Shown here piece by piece: positions 23,061 to 35,075 of a stretch of 64,000 nt of DNA. The translations under genes were made by a program, and so were the position numbers. Location of the stretch: contig CM031864.1 of NCBI GenBank assembly GCA_018697195.1, positions 16,796,371-16,860,370 on the forward strand, in the 5' to 3' direction. The stretch comes from Certhia americana. Its lineage: Eukaryota; Chordata; Aves; Passeriformes; Certhiidae. Each line of letters opens with the position of its first letter. Within the stretch, counting starts at the first letter, position 1. The notes beneath the pieces were generated by a model that did not search any database, was not told where the DNA came from, and saw only the letters and a program-made list of their open reading frames with translations.

Positions 23061-26000
23061 ATTTCTCTCAGTTTTCTTGACACATAAACTGCTACCTACT
23101 GTATGTTTTCTAGAGGTTTTTTTCTTTCTTTTAACCACCTAACCCAGCTTGCTTGATAAAAGTTACTTAACTGCAATTTATCCCATTGAATTAATACCCT
23201 TTTAAGCTTTGGCTTAAAATAACTGATTATTTTATTTTTGATTTTCAGCATCTCTAACAACACAGGTGGCAAGGAGGTGGGGATAAGAGCTGCTTTGCAA
23301 GGGTCATATTGATTTTTGACTAGAAAAGAAACAGGTAAGGTGCCCAAAACAACACATTTACAAAATGCACAACCAAGTCCTTGCTTTGGGGCAAATGTTG
23401 GAATAAGGTCTATTGCAGTAAGCTGTTTCTCAAAGAGGACAAAAATTCATCCTGCATGAAAAGCTGTAGTGTGGGTGGCTCGTAGGACACCCAGAAATGC
23501 TGGCAGTAAATAAGATTTCATGCTGTTCCTTTTGAGACATGTCAGTGAAAGAGCCCCTCACATGCTGCAGCACAAGTGGGCAATGGTTTAATGGTTAAAT
23601 AGATTTTGTTGATCCTGAGGTACCTAAAGGCCTGAGGAGGCCAGGAGCAGGATGTGTCCTGTCCAGCTGCCACTGGTCTTTTCTCTCAGGCAGAGTTTGG
23701 TCCTTTTAACCCAGGCCCACATCAGTGCCCAGCACTGACATACTGGTCTGTGTAAAAACACCACCATGAAATGTCACTTGGAGCAGCTTTATTTGGTTAA
23801 AATTTCCAGAGTGCTAAAACCTGAGGAAGAACTTTGAAACTACGGGCACAAAAATAAAAATTTTATTTAAAGCATACCTTTTGTTTACCTTTTTTGTTTC
23901 ATTTTAAAGAAATCAGAAAATAATGTCAAAATTCTCTATAGAAGAAAAATAATGTTGCATTGGCAGAGTTGCATCAGTGATGTGTCAAAATTCAGTAAGG
24001 TGGTTACCATACAAAAATTAGGAAAGGAGCATGAAATCTTCTGCAGAGAACAATGGCGAGAAAATGTAAAAAAACCCTTGCAAAATTTTATTTACCCAAT
24101 ATGAGTGATTTGTTTTGATAGGCAGGAAAAATACAAATATTTGAAAGAAGAAAGAGCAAAAGGGAGGGGGTCCATTATCATCACCTTGGAAAAGGATGGG
24201 TGAATAGATTTTGTGCCTGAGCTGGTAAATTTGTAGTACATCTTCACATGGCTGGAGTAATATAATAAAGTGACTTAAATATAAATGGCATTTAAGAACT
24301 ACTCCATAGTGACAGTTAAAATGATGGTATTCAAAAGAACTTCCTCCATAGAGTCTGCTTTTGCTGCTAATTTGCTGAAGTAGATCTGCTGTCTTTACTT
24401 CTCCATTGCTCTTGATGTACCTCAAGGCACGCTGGGGGCTCACCCATCATGTGCAGGCTCATAACAAGTTAAGAAGAGGGAGCTCGATTGTAGCGTACAA
24501 GAAACCCAAGTGCAGGTCCGAAGGGCTGCAGGAAACCATCAACTGTTTGGAACGGGCGAGCTGGAAAAAGGTCTTGCCAAGGAAAACATTGCATGAAGTC
24601 AGACGGCATGTTCCCCCAGAGCAGCCATGGAGAGCACTGTGAGCGGGGGCAGCAGAGCTGCTGGCGGGCAGGGCGATCCAGAGCACGTTAAGGACAAAGC
24701 CCTCTGGAAGGCCACATCATGCTTGGTAGGCTTTAATGCTAAACAATTGCAAATTGCCATTAATGCTCCAATAGAACACAGATACACAAGACTTCTCTCT
24801 TCTGTCATGAGGCATTAGGTCAAAAGACTGGATAATAGCAGCAATATTAGTCCCACCAGAGAGCTGGGCTGACACAGGCTGCACAGACACGTGGACACAT
24901 TTTTGGCACTTCAGGCAGTGCTGTAATCTAACTTTCTGTCTCTCTCGTGTCACACAACACATGGCATTGAGCAGGCCCTGGGCTCTAGGAGGCAATTCTG
25001 AAAATGTGCTTTGCCTTTTCATGATCTTTTCACCTGGCCTGTTATGACATAGTAGGTAAGGGAAGCTGCAACATAAGAAAAGGGCTGGGTAGGTATTAAA
25101 CCCCCAAACAGTTTAACACACTCTTCCTATACTGATTCTCCACTATAAACCACCAGGCTGCAATGCAGATGATAAAGCTCCATCTGACAACAAAATCCTG
25201 ACTTCACACTACCAGTCACATCGATCAACATCTGAACTAATGTCAGAGACTTCTCTTACTAATGAGCTGCTGCACTGAGATGCAGCTTTGCTATCAGTCA
25301 GATACCTGTAATGAGGTAGAATGAATGGCAAGACCCCTCTACCGACACTTTCTCTCATCTAGCCACAGAGGGGCTTCGTTGTTCACTTATTTTTGGAACA
25401 GACAAAGAGTTTCTTCCTGAAGGTCTCTACCAGCTTCACACAGTTACTTTAGGACCTATTTTATATGTTAGCTGCAGCTGTTTGAAAAATTTCTACCAGG
25501 AATGAATCTTTTCTTTTTTTCCCTTCTAATCACTTGCAATCCCAATGCTTCCATATAAGGGCTGCAGTCCCAGTGCTTGCATATAATGACGTTTTAATAT
25601 ACACGTCAAATTCAAATGAAAGTACCTTGCCATGTTCCCAGGTGTTCCTGGAGCACTCTGCTTTCCTTAGATTATCTGGCTACAATGCTCATTTGTCCAG
25701 CTGTTCATGCTTTGTTTTTAAGCCATAGCTACCATGCAGTGGTGTATCCTATTTTACCCATCCCTTAATATCACAGGAGGGATGTGCTCCAAATCCATAG
25801 CTTTCCATCAATATAACAAAACCACAGTAATGATTTCTTTACCTTTTTTTGCCTGTCATGTTACTGCTGAATGGTCTGAACTGAAGTTATTGTCAGACCC
25901 AGAGGTTCTTCCCAAATCTGATCTAAGGCCTCTTGGTAAGAAGGTAATTTACAGCTGCAGTGATTGAAGAAGCACCCTAAAACTGTAATAAAGGAAAACT

Positions 26001-27929
26001 CAATGAACAGTAAGGAAAGCTCCAGCATTTGTTACAATCACTCTCTTTAGGAACTGAATTAAGAGCAGAGTGGTTTTCTGTACTGGCATTAAGACTCAGC
26101 ACAGACAAGTTAGCTATTATTTGTTACTCCTATGAAAAGTCATTACAGAAAGGGTGGGTTTGGATTTGTGTTGCAAACTGAGGTTGTGACTTCTATCTTT
26201 CTCATCTTCCCAAATACTTCAGTCAGGTTTTGTTTTCCTTTGTCTTAAACCAACATCTTATGTCTCTCAGTGGCAGGTCTCAGCATGCAGTTATTTATGC
26301 ATGTCTCATTCCATGCCACATAAAAAGGGTTATCAAGTTTGTATCTTTAAGACTAATGAGCTGTTGGTTAACACTTTTGAGGCAATTAACCAGAGGTATC
26401 ACTTCTTATCCACTTCTTATTGTTGCATTCAAATGTCTCCACAGGGCAGGACACAGGTCTGAAGTTCAGCACCTGCTTGTTTGCCCTGACAGACAAGGCT
26501 GCAGGTGACCAGCAATGAGAAGCCATAAATGGCCCCTCCATTGGAGCCCTGGTGTGATGGTTTATGTGGTCTCTGACATCAGCTGATGACATTTTGGGGC
26601 AGATAGGTTAGTGGCACTCAGCAGACGTGTTTGCGTTTGTTCTGCCACACATGCAGCCCCTCTCTGACCAGTTATCAGAGCATGGCAGCTTTTCACACCT
26701 CCAAGCACCTCTCCTGCTGCCTGCAAGGGACCCGGCCAGGACTTCTCAGTGCCCTGTCAGTGTCTGCATGCTGCATCAGTCCCTCAGGGCCAGTGGCATC
26801 TGGCTCAGGCTAAAGCCACCCTTCAGGCCCCTCTGACTGCTGCCAAGGGACCAATAAAGCAGCCAAGATCAGGGCAGAGCAAATTGTCATCAGCTATGGT
26901 TTTAACCATTACCTTCGAGTAAAGATACACAAGAAAATCTGGCGAGGTTGTGATGAAGTCTCCCAGGGTGGGTCTGCTGTGAGGATGCAGAGACTTCTAT
27001 TTTCATGCTCAAGTAGCTACAGGGAAGTAACCTGTAAGGTGCAGAGTTTTATTCTACCTTTAAAATACAAGCATTCAAAACATATACTTTTTATTTCCTG
27101 AACAACTGAGATTTATTCCTGTGAATTTTTTTTTCGTGAAAACACTAATGCTTTACATGCATCTCATTGAAAATATTCTTCTCCTGTTTCCACGATTAGT
27201 ATTTCATTTGAAGTTTATTTTGTATTAAATTAATAGAAAGGGAGGGTCTCATTTTTATTTTTCTTTCTTGTCAAAAGACCATTTTTAGTCACAGTGCACT
27301 CTGCAGAAGCCTTGTGGACCCATTTGGCTGCGGGAGGAAAATATGCTGGCTCCCAGGAGCAGCAGTGCTGCTCCAGCCAGTCCAGCACACAGGTGTGTCC
27401 CACAGGTGCCTGCACTGGACAAGCAGCCACAGCTCCTGCAGAGGAGCAGTGCTTGGGGCAGCATGGGAAGAACAGGAGGGAGCTGCTCCCTCGCTGGGGC
27501 AGAGGAGCTGCCTGCACTCCTTTCCTGCTGAAAGTGTCAGGGCTCAGCAGTGGCTGGCTGGCAGCAGAACAGACATGTCTGCAATGAGACACAGCCACCC
27601 CAGCACCACTTCACCTTGGGCACAAGCCTAAGGAGCTCTAGTTTGCTGCCTGGACTAAGCATCTCACCAAGACAGAGGACAAGTGCAAGCCCTCAGCAGT
27701 AAACACAGCTTTGCTGCACGTGGTAGGGCAGTCCCCTAAAGAGACACAGAGCCAAAGCCGTGATTCATCCTCCTTGATGCACATCCTGCTCACTGGTTAT
27801 TGCTGGCAGAAGTTTGCATAATCCTGGGCTGCACCTGAGAGAGGGATTCTGCTACCTGGACTGTGGCTGCCATTCCCTACTAGTACAGAAAAGCACTGGT
27901 GGGAAAGTGTGGCAATACTAAAGATATTG
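23061..27929. other. Non-coding DNA, no gene seen
   Basis: A 141-codon open frame on the minus strand (24018-24443) starts only at GTG; its first 40 codons look protein-like but match nothing I recognise. GC-richer patches at about 24500-24720, 26440-26870 and 27290-27700 carry overlapping frames on both strands (27230-27598 minus, 122 codons; 27294-27587 and 27314-27631 plus, 97 and 105 codons), the pattern expected from few stops rather than coding. The serum-response-like motif group at 25541-25608 is listed separately. Confidence 0.6.
25541..25608. promoter_or_regulatory. CArG box with paired TGACGT half sites
   Basis: CCATATAAGG at 25551-25560 is a full-consensus CArG box, CC(A/T)6GG, the site bound by SRF, with CTTCC (ETS-type) overlapping its left edge. 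TGACGT at 25587-25592 and its inverse ACGTCA at 25603-25608 are CREB/ATF-type half sites 10 bases apart. The 18 bases at 25541-25558 recur at 25569-25586 with two mismatches, which destroy the CArG match in the second copy. SRE plus CRE is the layout of immediate-early gene control regions, but here no gene is adjacent. Chance is a real alternative. Confidence 0.4.
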
Positions 27930-28460
27930 TAAATAAAATAAATCCATGAGGCCAGAGGGAGGTGATGTTCCACCTGAGATTCATATGCAAACTCTGAAAT
28001 ATTAAAAGCACCCTGGTGAAGGCATTGCTAATTAAAAGGATAAAATTTGCATGCATAGAGAACAGATTATTTAAAATATAAACTATTTCTTATTAAGATA
28101 ATAGTGTCTAACTAAATGTTGAAAGAGCTGGATAGTAGTTTACACTGTAAAATGATCTGTTAAATATATTCCTATTAACATCAATACAGCTATTGACAAG
28201 CAGATCCAATTTTGCTTTACTTTGAGAGAGCAGACAATAGCAAGTTTTGCTAGTGCTATCTTATTTTACAAGCATTAATGAACAATTAACCAACACTAGC
28301 ACTCTTTCCATCTGTAATCCTGTAGTAGGATCACTAATCTCCACCACTAGCAGCTAATGATGAAGGTCTCTTAAGCTTTACTTCTTATCTCAGCCAGTTC
28401 TTAATACTCACATAAGTATGCTTTCTGAGCAGGGCGGCCCCCTATTGCTCTGCGACTTGA
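27930..28460. promoter_or_regulatory. Candidate conserved non-coding stretch
   Basis: Complex AT-rich sequence with an octamer site ATTTGCAT (28045-28052), a related ATATGCAAA (27983-27991), TAATTA (28030-28035) and several TTAATGA-type cores near 28275. It ends in a GC-rich segment (28430-28455) with GGCGGCCCCCTATTGC, which matches 11 of 14 positions of the CTCF core. Texture suggests an enhancer-like element; no conservation data are available. Confidence 0.33.
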
Positions 28461-29389
28461 ATACAAAAGACTGGTGAAATTTTTGAAGGGTTTTCTGTTC
28501 AATAACACTTCTATACTTATGTTTGCCTTCCTACAACAACAAACACAAGTGATCAGCAGAGGACTAGCAAGGTCACTAAGGGCTCTGTGTTTCCATACTT
28601 GTTCTAATACTTATAAGAATGTATTCATGCCCTATTATATATATTCCCTGGCTGCTCAGGCAGAAGCTCTAAACTAAACTAAACTGAAATGAAATAAAAG
28701 GGAAAAACCAGAAGACTAAAACAGTGTTTACTTCAAGAACAAGTCTGCTGTTTGTATCGAACAAAAGGAAGCTGGAAAGTGGCTGCCATTAAAAATACAT
28801 GCAAGATAAACTGAAATTTTTATAGTACACAGTACACATGACATTTTCTAACTTCTCTTTCAGAGTGTTCTTGTGTATACCATACACACGAGATCTGTGT
28901 ACTAGGATGGCAGGGGAATTCACCATTCTGTTAGGCTTTTCTGGAATAGCTAAGCCAAGAAAAGCAGCAACAACTTCCCAGACAGGAAATGGAGAGGACA
29001 GTGGGTTCTGTTCCAATCCCCATCAGGACAAGGTCCTCCACTGTCAGGGTAGTCACCCCAATAGCAAAATTTGTGCAATTAAAAATTAGATACACAGTCC
29101 TTCATTTTTTGCTTTCAACAAAGAAGGACGAGCCTAAGTAAGAGTAATACATTTTCTCTAGTCCATTTTATTTATTCCATGCTAAATGCTTGAACATGTT
29201 GGCCCCAATCCAAGCAGAATTTAGGACAGCTCAGGGGGTGTTTCCTGGCCTAAATGAAAGACTTGACAGAATTACAGCAACTGGGCCCAAAACATCCACT
29301 GCAGAGGCTAAGATTGTTGGAGATGGGGAACAGCAGTTGAGTTGCAAAAGACTGGTTCCCATCAGGGAGGTGATCCAGTCCTGTTAAAA
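28461..29389. other. Non-coding DNA, no gene seen
   Basis: A short (AAACT)3 tract lies at about 28671-28685. Open frames of 65-83 codons on both strands (28838-29089 plus, 28789-29016 minus) resemble no known protein. Confidence 0.65.
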
Positions 29390-29720
29390 GCTCACCCTGA
29401 CCCTGTTTGCATTAAGCTGTGTGGTTGATGAATGAGATTCAAGTGTCCTCATCGTGCTTGGAGCTGGAGGTACATTATCAAATTGCAACAGATTACCAGG
29501 ATCTGAGAACAAGCCATTCCCAGAGATATTTTAGTAATAATTAACAGCATGAGGTATTGCTGAAAGAAATGCGCTTTATAAGCAGCTGAAAATTGAGAAT
29601 TAACATTTCTAATGCAATCAAAAGCTGCCTTCTTGCATGCTGTGTTCCAAGGTGTATTCTACTCTAAGGCATAAAAGAAGCTGAGCTCACCTGGCACCTG
29701 TGACTGAGAGATGTCTTGCG
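29390..29720. promoter_or_regulatory. Candidate conserved non-coding stretch
   Basis: Non-repetitive sequence with TAATAATTAACAG at about 29533-29546, GAATTAACATTTCTAATG at about 29599-29616 and E-box-like CACCTG sites near its end. The appearance is that of a homeodomain-bound element; the support is motif texture only. Confidence 0.3.
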
Positions 29721-32077
29721 AAAAACTCCAGCTGAGTGTCACAAACACTAACTGGCCCCTACGCAGATACTGCCTGGTTTTTTTATTGCATATCAAAATG
29801 TTGACCTTTTCCTTCACCAGGGCTTCTCAGCACAGACAATAAATAGCATTACTTAGAGGAAAAAACCCACTTCTGTACCTCTGCAGGAATCATAACTAAG
29901 CACTGCTCTTACCACATGTCTTCCTTTTTCTGTGGCTGCCCATCATGGCCCAGGTGGCTGTGGCACTTGGCAGACATGTAGAAGAAGAGGAGTGCTTGCT
30001 TGGGTCAGCCCAGCTACCTTTGGAGGGGTAGTTCTCTGGCTGGGACACAGGGGCAGGCTGGCCAGCCTTACCTGAAAAGTAAGGTGCTAAAAAAAAGTAA
30101 GCCTGGGTGCATGTGGTAGGTGTGGGGATGAAGGGAAGAGAGGTTCTGGGACTACCTGCAGTCTTTATTTATTCAAGTAAAATTTGTATTCAAGTCTAGA
30201 CAAATTTTGTCAAAGTGAAGCCAGCCAAGCTGTCAGAAGCAGACCTTAACAGAAGGCCTGAGTAAGATGTGAGTGAAATGATTGCTTATGGACAAATCAC
30301 CAACCATTAGTGAGGAAAGAAAAAAGATTTTAATATGTTTCACCCAGCTTTTTCATTTTTAAGCCTTTGCTGTTTGGCTTCATATCTGGTGTAGGGAGAT
30401 TTCCTTGATGTGACAGTCCCCCACAGTGTGGGTGGATAGCTCGTTCCCACTCCCCTCTGCAGGCTTCAAATCTCAGCAATGACTCCAGGTGATGATGGCA
30501 GGATCAGAAATTGGGGAAAAGCTAAGTGGATGGAGCTAATTTCAGCTTGCCAGAGTATAGCAACTCCCATTACATAGGATACAGTTTAGTGGGTTTGTTT
30601 GGATCACCTGTAAATTTGACTGTGAGACTCACCTGTTACCCTGACTTCACAGAAATACTGGAGCCATCTTCAACCAAGCTCAGTTGTACTGGTACCAGAA
30701 AGAAGCAATTGAAGTCTATTAACCTGCATTTCTATACTAAAAGGGCAAATTATTCAGGGCAGAGATCTGGAATAACACGGTTAAGCCCATTCTGACACTT
30801 GACATAGAACCTAGGTACAGATTTTCCTGCATTGCACAACATACTGTCAGCATATCAGGGAAGATGTTTGGAGCAGAGGAAAAAGTTCAGCCCTGGAACA
30901 TGTCCCTTTCACGAATTCTCTTTTGTAAATACCTGCCAGGAATCTGGGAACACTTTCCTGGAAAAGTCATGCAAACGTCAATAGCTTGCAAGATTTTCTG
31001 TTAAGAGAATGATTAACAAGAAAACAAAAATCTGATGCTGTGAAGCATATTCTGGAGAGTGGACAGAGGGTGGCCTATCTGTCATTACTCTGCACCTTCT
31101 GCTCATTTTCACAGCTGTCTACCTCAGGGCTGTTGGGAGAGGCTGGAACAGAGCTACAGTGATGGGCTGTTGCAGTAGCTGAGTATATAACCACAACCTG
31201 GTCAAACGGATCCTTGCAACAAGCATAACAAATTGTACCTATTTTCTTTCAACTGCTCTCAAAATGCTCATTTACTTCCATTTAATTTTTTGTGTTTTCC
31301 CACAAGGATAGCATTTTTACTCATACCTGCTGTACAAAGAAAATGCCAGTGTTTAGTGCATTGTTTTCATTTTTATGATATGATAGAGGTGAAGTAGAAG
31401 CTAATTAACCATATTGTTTCCAAAATAGCAAAAGAGCTTGTCTGTGATGTTAGTGCTTTTTATTAACTGGGATAAAGCCAAAACCTTGGTTCAACATTTC
31501 CACTTTATAGATAATATCAGAGATACTTCTCCACCCCCACCAGCTCACATATTCATTACCCAAATTGCCTATCCTCAAAGTGATAATATAGTGTGGTACA
31601 ACATGCCCCGACAGGACACAAATTGACTCTGTGCCTAGATACTATACAGACAGTGTAAAGCAAATATCTCACTCTATTATCTGTTGTCTCTATGAATCAA
31701 CAGATTACATGGTTCACTGGGTAGCTGAATAACTTTTACACAGTTTGCTCATATCTATTTACACATATTCTACAAAAAATACATTAACACCAAGGGACAA
31801 ATGTAAAAAAAAAGTATACCTGCAGAATCCAGATAAATTACACATGTGAAAAAACACAATAAACAGTAGTGCTTAAATTTCATATACAATATCTGTAGAT
31901 ATGAAAGGAGACTCTTCTTTCATGACCGAAACCTGAATCTTGTGGAAGGCCCTAAAAACCTTAAGAGGAAACTTCAATTTGTGACAATTCATTTGTAGGT
32001 AAGATTCTGCACCACATTTCAAAGAGTCCTTAGTGTTCCACAGAATAGGGCTGTAACATAGAGGGTTCTTACAGATG

Positions 32078-32100
32078 ACCTCCATGGAGGTGCACCTCCA
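32078..32100. repeat. Two overlapping perfect palindromes
   Basis: ACCTCCATGGAGGT (32078-32091) and TGGAGGTGCACCTCCA (32085-32100) are each perfectly self-complementary and share the middle GGAGGT. The result is ACCTCC, GGAGGT, ACCTCC in alternating orientation, which allows two mutually exclusive hairpins. The plus-strand frame noted for this area begins at its edge. Confidence 0.85.
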
Positions 32101-32511
32101 CCCACCTCTAAGTTGTGACCTGTCAGAGCTCCAAGTCTCTTGTGTTCATTGTTGTTCCTGGTCACTGATTTGTAAAACATGCCATTTTTTGGAAGAGAAA
32201 GCAGTATGCCATGTTCTCCCTTTTCGTACCTTGTGTGACAATATAGTGAGCAAAGCAGCCTGTCCATGTCACTATAAAAAGGAACAGAGCTTTAGCAGCT
32301 GGCTAACCCAGGATGTACACACAGCTCTCAAACTGCAGGTGGATACCACACTCTCTGGATCACTTGTCCTGGTCTGTCAGCTCCTTCTAATGCTGCATGC
32401 AAGAAACAAAAGTGAAGGTTGTGCAAGGAAAGTACAAAATGTCTATGCCTTGCAGTGCTGCACCTTACAAACCCCAGAATGTTCAAATTCACTGCCATAC
32501 ACATATACCTG

Positions 32512-32556
32512 TATGTATGTGTATACACACACACACACACATGCACACACACACAC
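32512..32556. repeat. (AC)n microsatellite with TATG lead-in
   Basis: Eight AC units (32525-32540), an interruption ATG, then about six more CA units (32544-32556), preceded by TATGTATGTG. It is a potential Z-DNA former and probably length-polymorphic. Confidence 0.95.
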
Positions 32557-34880
32557 TCTCCAAGTTATATTAAAAGCTGTTCCTTCTTTTCTGCTTCTCT
32601 CTTGCCCACAGGCAACTCTTCCCTCCCAGATACCTTTTAAACCTATTCCCTGATTAGGTCAGAACTCCACTTTTACTCTGTCTCACTCTCCAGAGTTATT
32701 CTTCTGGGCAGTCACTGGTTTGTCCTCAGACAGGAGCACTAGAAGCTACTGCATTTGGCTCCTGCCCTATTGCCTGCCTCCTGTACCCCTGATACACCTT
32801 TTCCCAGCAGTGGAAGCAGCTCTCTGCAGTAGAGAGACAGGCAGTGAGCCCTTTAAGCCACCTAAACATCAATTGTTTCTTTCCTTTTTTCAAAAGCTTA
32901 GTTAGTCTTGAATTTCTGCACCAATTAATTCAAATTTAATACTATAATGATGTAAAATAGTTTTACAGTGTATTGTGCCATGTGGAAACTAAGTGGTAGT
33001 ATCACAAACTTGCAGCTATTCATCCAATTATATTCAACAGAACGGCAACAGTAATTTATTTCAAGACTAAAATAAAAAGAGGGATGTATTTAACTACATT
33101 TAGTATTTGGTATTTAGCATTCAGTACCTGTTCGCAGCTATGAAATAAACAGTTTTGAAAGAAAGACTTTTCAGTGCTAATTCAGTGACAAATGAACAGT
33201 CAAAACCATATGGGATTTTTAAAAGAGCTCATGGTTAAGGGCATTTTTGGTGCTCTCAGTTGGTTAATAATATTTAATTTGAAAAGAAAGATTCGTTAAA
33301 ACTGGTAGCTTTTCCTTTGTAAACTATGTCTGCTACTTTGTGCAACATATTCTACATGTTTTTGGTAATGGAAGATGCTGTTGCAACAGCCTTTTGTGCA
33401 TCCTGATTGAAAATTCAGCTACATAACCCTCACTGAACTGTTTATCTTATGTACTTATTTAACTAACATTCAAACTGACAAGTCTCCTATTTCTGGGCTT
33501 TCTTTTTATGCTTTAATGTATGCCTTATCAGATGAAACTCAGATACTACCAAACTTTGCATGTTTTTGATTTTGCACATAAACTGAAGGGCAGAATTCCA
33601 GTCTATGTCCTCAGTCATTCAATCTTTCAAGATCTTTGAACAAGACTTCAAACCCTGAAAAAATACAACCCAAACACAGACTTGCTTCTCTGTCTGTACA
33701 AATACGTGAAAGAAACTGGTATGTCAAGTTTCAATGTAGGCAAGCCTAATTGAAGCTTTAACTACATTCGAAACAAGAGGCAGGCAGCACCTCCAAACTG
33801 CTTTATTCAAGGGCAGGAAGACATTCAGGAATAGAGCTACTCGAATTATTCATTACAAATAAATTATCCAATTAATTTAGGCAATTTTTCATATCATTAA
33901 TAATTCAAAAACAGCTCCTGATAGTGGTGGATGTGTGAATCAGCTCTGATCCTGACAACACTTAGACACACATTTAGCTTTTCATATTCCCCATAATCCC
34001 ACTGAACTCCATCAGTTTTCTCAGTGAGCTGCAGGTGAGCCTATAGAGAGCTGGTGAACATCTTGCTTCTCTGGGTAGTTTTTTAAGGAATAATCATTTG
34101 CTTCAGTCATGCAATTATGTGTCTGCACCTAATGAATGACAGTTCCCCAAGAGAAAACTGAATGCTGAGTAGCAAAAGATTCATGTTCTTTTTAAAGTCC
34201 TTTTATTTTTTTTTTTTTTCACACAAAGAGATTTTATGTGAATAAACCAGCACTTTCACAAACATTTGTGTGAACAAATCCAAACACTGATATGAATATT
34301 GGTAACAGTGAATAAAGCAGGATATACCCTATAGGAATACAGACCCTGGGAATGAGGGGTTCTGTGTTTGGCTACAGTACCTTATGACAAGTAATGTTCC
34401 CAAGAAAAGGTGGTTACAAATGCCATGCACTGGAAAGCACTGTGGACTACTTTTTTAAAGATAGTCATTATAGGAAGCCTGTTGTGTAATTTAGCTTCCT
34501 GTCCTATGTGTATGTCTTAAATTTTGCCATCCTAAATATAAAACAGCCTGTGCTAGAATTGCACAGAAGCCCTTGCACTTCCAAGGAATTTCATCAGAAA
34601 TAAAATCTCTCCTTCTGCTGCAGTGATCACGAAAGCGGTGAGGTATTTTTCTGATATGCCTGTGTTCTCTTCATAATTTGTGACTCCTGATGCCATGCAC
34701 CTGTGGGAAGTTTATATGGTTATCACAGCTAGTGCTTTAAAGTCTTCATCTTATTATGAAGCACTTCTGAAAGAAGAAAATAACTATTAGCAAATTTATA
34801 ATGAGCTTTCTCATGTACTGGTTCTTGTTTATCTATAGGTTCAGGGTTTTCATACCTCAGTTAACACTCTTTCAAATATA

Positions 34881-35075
34881 GAATCACAGAATTGCTTAGG
34901 TTTGAAAAGACCATTAAGATCTTTGAGTCGAAACATTAACACAACACTTCTAAGTCCACCACTAAACCATGACCCTCAGTGCCACACCTACATATTTTTT
35001 AAATACCTCCAATGACAGTGACTCAACTATTTCCCTGGACAGTCTGTTCCATTGCTTGACAATAAATCAAATATT
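34881..35075 (-). mobile_element. Truncated CR1 LINE, 3' end
   Basis: The plus strand reads GAATCACAGAATTGCTTAGG, then GAAAAGACCATTAAGATC, and later AATACCTCCAATGACAGTGACTC and CTGGACAGTCTGTTCCA. This is the familiar 3' end of an avian CR1 in reverse orientation. The 3' terminal octamer region is at the left, and homology fades after about 35070, the normal 5' truncation of CR1. Many substitutions against the usual sequence indicate an old copy with no coding capacity. Confidence 0.88.

Larger units (their letters stand above)
29721..34880. other. Non-coding DNA, no gene seen
   Basis: It contains the longest open frame of the window, 32075-32653 plus (192 codons). That frame runs through the CA microsatellite, which cannot encode stops, and the protein has no recognisable domain, so it is not called as a gene. 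T14 lies at 34206-34219. The sequence near 33840-33905 is very AT-rich with several TTAAT cores. Confidence 0.6.

Noticed and set aside
27230..27631. Overlapping frames of 97-122 codons on both strands
   Set aside because: Same reason: GC-rich patch, no recognisable domain on either strand.
32075..32653. 192-codon plus-strand open frame, the longest in the window
   Set aside because: It is kept open in part by the CA microsatellite, which has no stops. It has no domain, no splice context and a low-complexity Thr-His stretch, and its length is only moderately above chance for 64 kb in six frames.
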